A DNA stretch of 64,000 nt. Source: Prunella strophiata (Eukaryota > Chordata > Aves > Passeriformes > Prunellidae). The notes under the pieces are model-generated. The model saw only the letters and a program-made list of their open reading frames with translations, was not told the origin of the DNA and did no database searches. Positions 57,401 to 64,000 of this stretch are shown here, piece by piece; the first letter of the stretch is position 1, and each line of letters begins with the position of its first letter. The stretch spans positions 14,281,145-14,345,144 of the forward strand of contig JAZBQD010000025.1 of the NCBI GenBank assembly GCA_036583965.1, read 5' to 3'. Both the position numbers and the translations under genes were made by a program.

Positions 57401-60400
57401 CCCAAATTCCTCCCAAAATTGCTGCTGTGTAAATATTTTCACTGCGAGCTTTGTATATTTTCCAGCCTCGCGAGGAGGAGAGAAGAAAAGTCCCTGGCGG
57501 AGCCGCGGCCTCGCGCCGGGTGCCCCCGGCCGGCCGCCGCCACAGCCCCCCGAGCCCGGGCCAGCCCCTGGCGTGTCCCCGCGTCAGCACCGGCGTCAGG
57601 AGCCCTCCAGTCCCTCCTGGCCCCTCACTTCCCCCCTCCTTTGCCTCCATGATGTGTCCTTCCCCGAAGGAAGCTGATTTCCCCTGCTTGCAAGCAGCTG
57701 AAGGTTTGCAGGGGAGCCCCCCCCCCAGTGCCAAATGTGTGCTGGGGACCCCTTGGCACCTCAGCTGATGCCATTGCTCTGGAGGGGCTTCCCGCAGCTC
57801 TGGAGTCAGAGAGCTCCAGTGCAGATGCCAGGAGGGCAGAAGCAAAGTTAGGGCTCAGCTCTGGCAGGTGCAGCACCCCTGGGACACCCCGAGGCAAAGA
57901 CTTTGGGGTGCCAGCTGAACAAGGGGGGCAGCGGAGCTCAGCCTTGGCATGGAGATGATGGGGACACTGCAGCCAGGGCAGGGCTTGGCCCCCACCCACA
58001 CCCACGTCTGCACCCGGGCAGCCCTGCGGGAGAGCAGCAGTGCCCAAAGTAGGGACTGTCCAGCCCCTGTGGCTTCCTGAATCCCAGCACAAAATTCCCC
58101 TGGCCACTGCCAGCCCCTGTCGCGCGCCAAGAGCCGCTCCAAGAGCGGCACATCGTGCGGCGCTGCTAATTCCTGCGAGCTGAATCAGCGCCGACAAGGA
58201 TTGCAAAACCCCCTGAAATTGACCCAAAAAAAATCTCTCTGTCTGTGCGATCCAGCGGGGCCGGTAAGCGAGAGCCCCGGCCAGAGCCACCGGCGGGATG
58301 GGGGCTCGGCGGGGAGCCACAACGGGAGGAGCGCCGGCTTCACCCGGGCAAATCCTGCCTGCACCCTGACGTGGCAAGGCTGGAGGGCTTCTGGTCTCCC
58401 AAAATATCCCCCCCTGGTCCCAGGCATGGCCCCACAGGAAACCAAAGACAGGTCCCCTGGGTCCCCAGGTCCCCAGGTCTGGAGCAGAGCCCTGAGGGGT
58501 CGTGCCTTGGTGCCAGGGGTCTGGATGCCCACTCCCAGGGGGGAGGACAGGCAGTGTGCCCATCACACCAACCCCAGTGCTGCCAGGAAGAGCTTTGGAG
58601 CTCATCATCATCCTGCAAAGCTGGGGAGGCCAGGAGCACCTGTCTGGCCACCGAGGCTGTGGCTCATCTGGGAGTGATTTGGGCGCTGCCATCCCGCCCC
58701 GGCACTGGGCTATTTTTACCCAGTGGAATTACGGGACAGGCGACATGGGCTGGGCTGGGTGGTTGCCCCGCCTTAACTCCTTCATGTGGCTGCCCATGGG
58801 GATGGGTCCCACTGAGGTGACACCTGATGGGGTGGGGTGGCCTCTCCTCTTCCTTGTTTCTGAGGGTGGCAGCCAAGCTGGGGCAGGAAAAACCCCTTTC
58901 CCACTGATGGCAAGCACAGCTCAACCCAGGCATCTCTGGGATCTGCAGGGGAATGGGGACAGGAGTGGACCTGTCCTGCTCAGGGTTCTTCCTGCTGGGG
59001 TGGGTTTTTTTCAGAGACCCCCCAAAACACCTACCACGACCCAAAAGGGCTGCTAATCCCAAGGGGAAAGCAGTGCAAAGGGTGCCAGGCAGGACAAGAG
59101 CAGGTCCCATTCCAGCTGGTGTCTGAGGAGAGGTGGCAGGGTGACAGAGGGAACATGTGCCTCGGTGGGGTCAGGAGCCCTGGTGCTGGGAGATGCCAGG
59201 GCTGCAAGCCTGGCCCCAGGAGCTGGCTCAGCCACAGGCTTTGGCAGAGGCAGGGCAGGGGTGGGTGTTAGGGACTGAGCCCCCGTGGGCAGTGCCCCCA
59301 GGGAACCACCTGGGCCCCTCCATGTCCTGCTGTGGGAGCCAAACAGTCCCAAATCCCTCCACAAACATCCTGCTCTGCCAACTCCCTGCTACAGACAGGT
59401 CCCGACTCTGGCACCTCCTGGCTCTGTCAGACTGCACCATGAAGGGTGGTGGGGATCCAGCTGTCCCCATCCCTCAGCCCCACCACCATCCTGCCTGGAG
59501 GGACATGCCACTGTTGGAACACGCCATGGGGACCTCTGCTGACCCCAGCATCTCATCCCTACTGATGCAGCCCTAGCCCTGAGCCAGCCATGGCACCCCA
59601 GCCTCCCTGGGGACATTTTCAGGACACTGAAAGAAGCAGTGATGCAAGGAAGCCGCTGTTCTCCTGTCACCATGGTGGTGACAGCACTGTCCCCGGGCAG
59701 TGCCGTGCTGGCCGCCGGGCGTGCAGCGGGGTCTGGTCGGTGACCCCACGTCGGAGCCGGTAACCCAACCCCGCCGGTGCTGGTTACAATTTAGGGCAAC
59801 AATAACCTATTGAGGCCCCTTCCTGGCTCCTGCCCTGCTGCTTCCTTGATCTAATTAAAGGGGGCCAGGCGGGGACAAAACCCGAGCTGAAGGAACAGCA
59901 GGTACCCAGGGATGGCAAATTGAGGACCAGGATGGGGAGAGGGGCCGTGGCCACCCGCACCTCTCACCTCCTGTTCCCTCAGGGTCTGGGCATTTGGTGG
60001 GGTCAGCTCTTAAGCATGGCCCTGACATCCTTTGAAAATTATATTTGTGTGGTCAGAAATATCTCACCTGCTCAGGATTTGGGAAGGAGAACCCCCAAAA
60101 GGCACATACTGATGTGGAGGTCCATGGTGCCTTCCACACTCTGGCCCTCCTCCAGGAATGCTGGGCAGGGCACAACCAGCCTGAAGGGTTTGGCGTTGCT
60201 GTGGGCATTGGGGTGAGCACACTGGGGTGTCCCCCACCTTGGGGCACGCCGTGGCCCTGCTTTGGGGTGCCATGGGGACGCAGTGGTGCCGGCTCGGCGG
60301 GCGCGGTGGGGATGCGGTGGGGATGCGGACTCCCCTTCCTGCCGGCCTGGCGTCAGTAATGAATGGTATGAGTTTCCTGCCCGCCCACTGATTGCTTCCT

Positions 60401-62657
60401 CAAAGAGCTTCAACGAGCTGCTGCTGCTGCTGCTGCAGCTCCCCACGCCCCGCTCACGGCCCGGCCGGCACCGCTGCACTGCCCAACACATCTCCGTGCC
60501 CCACACCGGGCACCCACGGCCACGCCGGAAATCCACGGCCAGCCCCGCTGCTGCTCGGCCATGCCCGGGGGGCTGAGTCCCTGTCCCCCAGTTCTAAGTC
60601 TGCCCCAAGCAGATCTGGTGATCTGGTGACCCCAAGACCAGTCCACCCCGTGCCCTTGCCACGACACCACGGCTCCGGAGTGTCGCGGCCGTGCTCGGGA
60701 TGGCTCTGCCGGAGGGGGAGCACGGCCCCCGCTCGGCACCTCCGCCGGGAGCCAGCCCAAATCCCCCTCCGCCATTTGTCATCTCCGCCAGATTTACAGG
60801 CTGGAGCGCTTGGGGCTGGAAGCGCGGTGGCCCCGGCGCGGCTGCCTAAAAACAGCACCTCCCCAGCACGAAGGGGGGGGTCTCCGCTCGCCCCCGCCGC
60901 CCCCAGCCCCTCTCGGCTGGCCCCGCCACGCAGCCGCGGGCCGGAGGGCCCCGGCGTGACGCGCAGGCAGCGCCCGCCAGCCGCATTCCTGAGCCGATAA
61001 ACCCGGCAGCCAAAATAACTGCAGCCTGTGCTGAGGGGGCCGAGCACAGCAGCGCCTGCATCCCATTTACCCCGCTGGCTCACCCCGGCTCAGCGAGGAT
61101 TCGAGGTGATTCCCACTGGATTCTCTGCCAAGAGCAATAATGGACCCCAAGGCGTCCCCTTGCAGCAGCCCCAGCCTCCCCGAGAACGTTCACTGGACAC
61201 TGATGATGGCCTTTGCTCACTGAGCTGGCAGAGCTGGTGAGCAGGAGAACTGGGAGCTGCTCCCCTGGCAGCTGGCAGGAGGCTGAGGGATGCTCAGGCA
61301 GCCTCTCCACACCAGCCTCACCCCACCATGCCCACGGCAGGTCCTCTCCTCTCCCCTCCTGTCTGTGCTGGCTGCCCCCAGCACTGGCCTGGAGCTGACC
61401 CCGCTGTGGGGGACGCTGGCAGGGCAGCCAAGGGGCTGTCACAGCACACTCACGGAGCCAGCTCGGCACACAGTGAGGGTCCCAGCAAGCCAGTGCTTTG
61501 CCAGCCAGCCCTGGGAAGAGCTGGTAGCCTCCAGTGCATCCCAACAAGTACTGTGCCCCCAACCCCCATCACCCTGGTGGGATGAAGGCACAGCCTCCTC
61601 CTCCTCCTCCTCCCATTTTCTTGCCCACACGGTGACGCCAGGCCAGCTCACTGGGCAGCGTGGGAGAGGCCAGGCCAGCTCTAGCAGGAGGGTTCCCAGC
61701 CTTGGCAGCGCCCCGCAGATGGAGACGGCTCCATCGTGCCGTGACAGGGGGCGCTGACCCCTTACACAACCAAGGCTCCTCTTCCACTTCCCGGGGGTGC
61801 CCGGTGAGCGCGGGCCCGCCCACGGCTGGGCAGCCACCGCGGCACAAAGCACGGCAGGAGCGGGGGCCACGGCTGAGCAGCTCCAGCAGCGCCAAAGGGA
61901 TTCACTCGCCTGCAGCATCTTGTGGTGCTGCCCCAGTGCACAAGCCCACCCGGCCAGCAGCCACCGCAGACACTGTCCCCAGCAGCGCCACCACCCACCA
62001 CGGCACCACAGAACACCTCTGTGCCCTCACCAGCACTGCCTCTGCCCTCTCATCTCCCCCAGATGGTGATGGGGATGCGGCTGCACAGTCCCCAGCTTTG
62101 TCCCCAGCCTTGTGGCCAAGTGCTGCTGGTTCCAAGAGCTCTCTGCCAGCTCCTGCTCCACCACCACACTCCTGATGGGTCTCTGACCACGACAATTTCA
62201 CTGCTCACCCTCCCACCCCATGCTGAGTCCCCATCCCTACCCAGGGGAGGTGTCCAGTGCCACGGTGAGCGTCGCCCCGCTGAGCCTCCGCGTGTCCCAC
62301 AGCTTCACCTCCCGCTCCCGCATCTGCAGGGACACAGACACGGTGTCAGTGGGCACTGGGGCTGCCTGGGTGGCTCCACGGTGCCACCGCCTTCCCCAGC
62401 CACCTCCTGCCATCCCAGCAAGGGCCAGGACACCTGGCGAGGGGACCTCCTGCTCCCATGGGGGACAGGCCACCCGAAAAGCACTTGGGGTGCTTTGGCA
62501 CAACAGCCATAGGGAGTAGGGCTGGAACATGCCAGAGGTGCCAGGGCCACCTTCCTGGCAGGGACTGTACCTGGCTGAACCCCACGGAGATGAGGCAATC
62601 GCTGGAGCCCATCCAGAGCAGGCGGGAGTCCTTGTTGTTGTCGTGTCCCGGGACACT
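42469..62657 (-). CDS. CORO7: Coronin-7 (3' 721 codons; 5' end off right edge)
   Basis: Coronin-7 is a tandem-coronin WD40 protein at the Golgi, acting in post-Golgi trafficking and F-actin control. The 21 coding exons are 62657-62571, 62323-62241, 46566-46512, 46329-46272, 46185-46040, 45627-45532, 45456-45325, 45206-45074, 44996-44821, 44626-44518, 44427-44341, 44248-44106, 44034-43930, 43806-43721, 43647-43506, 43408-43319, 43241-43125, 43047-42912, 42813-42722, 42640-42554 and 42474-42469. They total 2166 nt in phase, with no frame break. Encoded in order are the end of the first beta-propeller (MREREVKLWDTRRLSG), a Ser-rich linker (45456-45074), the second propeller (SSSYDMSVRIWELSAG; AWSPDGKKLATVSKDGRIRL), and the acidic tail (PLPQDSFEGVDEDEWD) with its conserved C-terminal Trp. 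Human coronin-7 has 925 residues, so about 200 are missing to the right. VASN lies inside its 15.7-kb intron. Confidence 0.96.
44643..44791. repeat. 30-bp minisatellite, five copies, in a CORO7 intron
   Basis: Five head-to-tail copies of a 30-bp unit beginning GGGGTCAGCAGCACGGCACA. The first two end CAGGGCAGCA and the last three end CACGGCACCA or close variants. It fills most of the intron between exons 44996-44821 and 44626-44518. Confidence 0.92.
47880..48340. repeat. Degenerate tandem repeat GTCCTGGGG..CTTGTGACTCTG-type
   Basis: Words GTCCTGGGG, CCTTGTGACTCT and CCCAGAGGTCCTGG recur irregularly every 25-60 bp. It merges rightwards into the more GC-rich and more regular array starting at 48411. 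Confidence 0.75.
48411..49128. repeat. GC-extreme minisatellite upstream of the VASN promoter
   Basis: About 700 bp of copies of a unit made from GTCCCCGCGGCTCGGGGGTC joined to one to four 9-bp sub-repeats, CCGGGGGTG or CCGGGGGTC. Higher-order unit length is about 33-60 bp with some 18 CCCCGCGGCTC cores. It gives collagen-like open frames (G-V-P and R-G-S-R-G words) that are not genes. It ends about 130 bp before the VASN core promoter. A strong G-quadruplex or assembly-collapse candidate. Confidence 0.95.
49130..49460 (+). promoter_or_regulatory. VASN CpG-island promoter
   Basis: CpG-rich with an inverted CCAAT region (CAGCCAATGGGCGCC at about 49213) and a TATA-like GGTTTAAATGCC at about 49256-49263. 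The CCAAT to TATA-like spacing of about 40-45 bp and the donor downstream support a focused promoter with a start near 49287. Confidence 0.65.
49287..49374 (+). other. VASN: Putative non-coding VASN exon 1 with a minimal uORF
   Basis: The sequence ends CCGCCACG followed by GTGAGTCC, a strong donor, at 49374/49375. The VASN coding exon has a clean acceptor at 53750-53751, and human VASN likewise has a non-coding first exon. The leader contains ATG GAC TGA at 49330-49338 in an optimal GCCGCCATGG context. The 5' boundary is estimated from the TATA-like element. Confidence 0.6.
49375..53751 (+). other. Putative VASN intron 1
   Basis: 4.4 kb with no recognisable exon. Mostly GC-rich, with short AT-rich islands near 50570 (ACACTAATTACTG) and 50970 (ACTTTAATTAAATAG) that may be conserved regulatory elements. 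It also lies antisense within the CORO7 intron. Confidence 0.6.
53762..55777 (+). CDS. VASN: Vasorin (LRR/EGF/FN3 type I membrane protein)
   Basis: Vasorin is a cell-surface protein, strong in vascular smooth muscle, that binds and attenuates TGF-beta. The whole coding region is in one exon (acceptor at 53750-53751), as in mammals. It has a signal peptide (MNQLILCTLLLLACGELARA) and an LRR N-cap (CPAGCQC). About ten leucine-rich repeats follow, then an LRR C-cap (NPFNCICPMSWLV), a Thr/Pro-rich stalk, an EGF-like module (CPPRTCLNGGTCHLG), an FN3-like domain (LSYRNLSGPDKRPVMLRLPA), a membrane span (LVPALAAMLLLLVVVTAAMY) and a tail with GSECEVPLM. Five frame breaks disrupt it: near 54173-54179, in the C7 run 54888-54894, at 55069-55072, at 55088-55091 (each one surplus base) and near 55101-55120 (one missing or two extra). 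Allowing for them the length is about 670 residues, against 673 in human. Read as error-laden but intact. Confidence 0.94.
55778..56415 (+). other. VASN: VASN 3' untranslated region
   Basis: Follows the stop codon at 55775-55777. It ends in an AT-rich stretch (A10, then CCCCAAAATAATTAAAATAAC) with a likely signal at 56392-56397. Confidence 0.6.
56392..56397 (+). terminator. VASN polyadenylation signal (ATTAAA)
   Basis: ATTAAA in an A-rich context, followed by GTTCTGTGCAGCC. No AATAAA is present nearby. About 615 bp after the stop codon. Confidence 0.55.
56416..62240. other. CORO7 intron beyond VASN, non-coding
   Basis: 5.8 kb with no recognisable exon. GC-rich with AT islands at about 56950-57060 (TTTTAATCG, CCTTTATCTTTCGG, GGAATTTTCC), 57360-57470, and 59760-59880 (GGTTACAATTTAGGGCAAC, GATCTAATTAAAGG). 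There is a short CTG run (six units) at about 60418-60435. The islands look like conserved elements but this cannot be shown from one genome. Confidence 0.55.
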
Positions 62658-64000
62658 CTGCAAGGCACAGGAGACAGGGCTGTCAGTATTGCTGCCAGCC
62701 ATGCTGAACACGCTCAGGGGACGTGTGCTTCACCAGCCGTGGTTGTGAACTGCCCTGGGGCTGAGCACGTGGAGCTGAGTGCTGGCTCCTGGCTCTGCTG
62801 AGCTGCCCTGGGGACAGTGCAGTGGGGACAGCCTGCAAGCAGTGACAGCCCTGAGTCCCCCCCATGCCAGCGTGGTTGCCTTGTGGAGCAGCTGGCCCAG
62901 CTCCCAGAGAGGAGCAGAGGGTGGCAGCAGGTAACAGGAATGTGACAGTGGCTCCCGTGTCCCCCGGGCTCTCCCCACACTCGGTCACCCAGGTGAGGGG
63001 ACAGAGTGCTGCGAGGAAGCTGCTCCGTGCCACAGATGCAAGAGGAGGCTCTGCCATGGCGATGGTGACAGAGGGACTTACTTCCCTGGCTGCATCCCTG
63101 GGCTCTTTATCCACGCTGAATCCTGGCTCCTGGAGCTGGGTGCCCCGTGTGTGCCTGGGTGCTACTGAAACACGGCAAACTGAGCCTGGCCACGTTCACC
63201 AGACTGCTCTAATCCCCTGCACCCTGCTTCACCTCTCCCCGGGCTCCCTGTGGGGGTAGGACCCCCAACCCACATCCTGTCCCCATCCTGGTCCTGCTGA
63301 GGACGGGAGGGAAGAGCTTCCACGGGGCTGTCAGCGGGTGTTTCCCGGCTCCCATGTGGTCCCCAGATGGGCCCTGCGGTTCCCGGCAGGCAGCCCTGGC
63401 CCGCGGCACAGGCAGCGCTCGCAGCCCCTCGCTCCCATTGAGCACTGCCAGGAACTGGCTGCTAACGAGTTCGGAGCTGGCAGGGAAAGCAGAGGGCTCT
63501 GCCAGAGCCAAACCTGGCACGGCGCTTCCGGGACCTCCGAGCGGGGCAGGGGCACCGGCCCTGGGGGCAGGAGGGGTGGGAGAGGAGCCATGAGCGGTGT
63601 TCCCCCTTGGTGTGGGCACTGTGAGCAGCAGCCATGACCGCACTGTGACCGCCAGCGAGGCTCTGCCACCGCGGCAGCCAGAGAGGGGCCGTGGAGGGGT
63701 CACACCTCACTGGAGAAGCTCTGCTGGAGCAGCCTCCAGCCCCAGGGAGATGCCACTCTCTGGAGAGAGCCAGGGTGGGAGCAGGCACGCGGTGCCAAGC
63801 CTGTGGTGCCCTGGCTCTGTCACGCCAGCCGCCTTGCCAGCACAAACACGGCTCACTTGGAAGAGGCAGCGCTGGCCGAGCCGAGCCCGTGCCTCCCAGC
63901 AGCAGGGCCAGGATGTGGGGCAGGAGGGGCCTGGCCCCCACCACCAGCACGCTGGCAGTGGACCCAGCAGGGAAAGGACCTGGAGAAGGGAACGTGTCCC
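62658..64000. other. CORO7 intron at right edge, non-coding
   Basis: Upstream of the exon 62657-62571. I searched the minus-strand frames for the next 5' coronin exon (a KDKQLRIFDPR-like motif) and did not find it, so it is taken to lie beyond 64000. Confidence 0.6.

Larger units (their letters stand above)
46567..62240 (-). other. CORO7 15.7-kb intron hosting VASN
   Basis: The donor follows the exon ending at 62241 and the acceptor precedes the exon starting at 46566; the split glycine codon (GG then G) joins in phase. It contains two repeat blocks (47880-48340, 48411-49128), the VASN leader exon, the VASN coding exon, and several AT-rich islands in a GC-rich background (50930-51000, 56950-57060, 57360-57470, 59760-59880). 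No other gene was recognised. Confidence 0.85.

Overview
This is vertebrate genomic DNA, almost certainly avian. Protein-coding genes are split into short exons with GT-AG introns, there are several 3' ends of CR1 LINEs (the dominant bird retroposon), and the sequence is very GC-rich, CpG-island-dense and full of minisatellites, as on bird microchromosomes. The gene order SRL - TFAP4 - GLIS2 - PAM16 - CORO7, with VASN inside CORO7, is that of human 16p13.3 (the chicken chromosome 14 homologue). The species cannot be decided from the sequence.

Layout, left to right. (1) 1-17.9 kb, minus strand: the 5' half of SRL (sarcalumenin). Four coding exons are present, including a large acidic cassette exon whose skipping would preserve the frame; the GTPase-domain exons lie off the left edge. 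(2) 19.3-27.2 kb, minus strand: complete TFAP4 (bHLH-zip factor AP-4, seven exons), with four CACGTG E-boxes in its first intron. (3) 27.2-31 kb: a repeat-rich divergent intergenic region holding pentanucleotide arrays and a degenerate ~120-bp tandem repeat. (4) ~31-39.3 kb, plus strand: GLIS2 (Kruppel-like five-zinc-finger factor), with a CR1 element ending next to one splice acceptor. (5) 39.9-41.8 kb, minus strand: complete PAM16 (mitochondrial import motor subunit), tail-to-tail with GLIS2. (6) 42.3-62.7 kb and beyond, minus strand: CORO7, with 21 coding exons visible (721 residues) and about the first 200 codons off the right edge. (7) ~49.3-56.4 kb, plus strand: VASN (vasorin), nested antisense in a 15.7-kb CORO7 intron.

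The genes are functionally unrelated (sarcoplasmic reticulum Ca2+ handling, two transcription factors, mitochondrial import, Golgi/actin trafficking, a TGF-beta-binding membrane protein) but form a conserved syntenic block. CORO7 and PAM16 keep the phase compatibility needed for the known mammalian CORO7-PAM16 readthrough fusion.

Eight one-base reading-frame breaks occur in otherwise well conserved exons of TFAP4 (1), GLIS2 (2) and VASN (5), mostly in homopolymers or short tandem repeats and mostly extra bases. Corrected lengths (338, 526 and about 670 residues) match the families, so I read them as sequencing or assembly errors rather than pseudogenes. I found no bacterial, CRISPR, viral or otherwise novel multi-gene system. 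The most interesting signals are regulatory and architectural. All gene names are by recognition of protein sequence from memory, without a database search.
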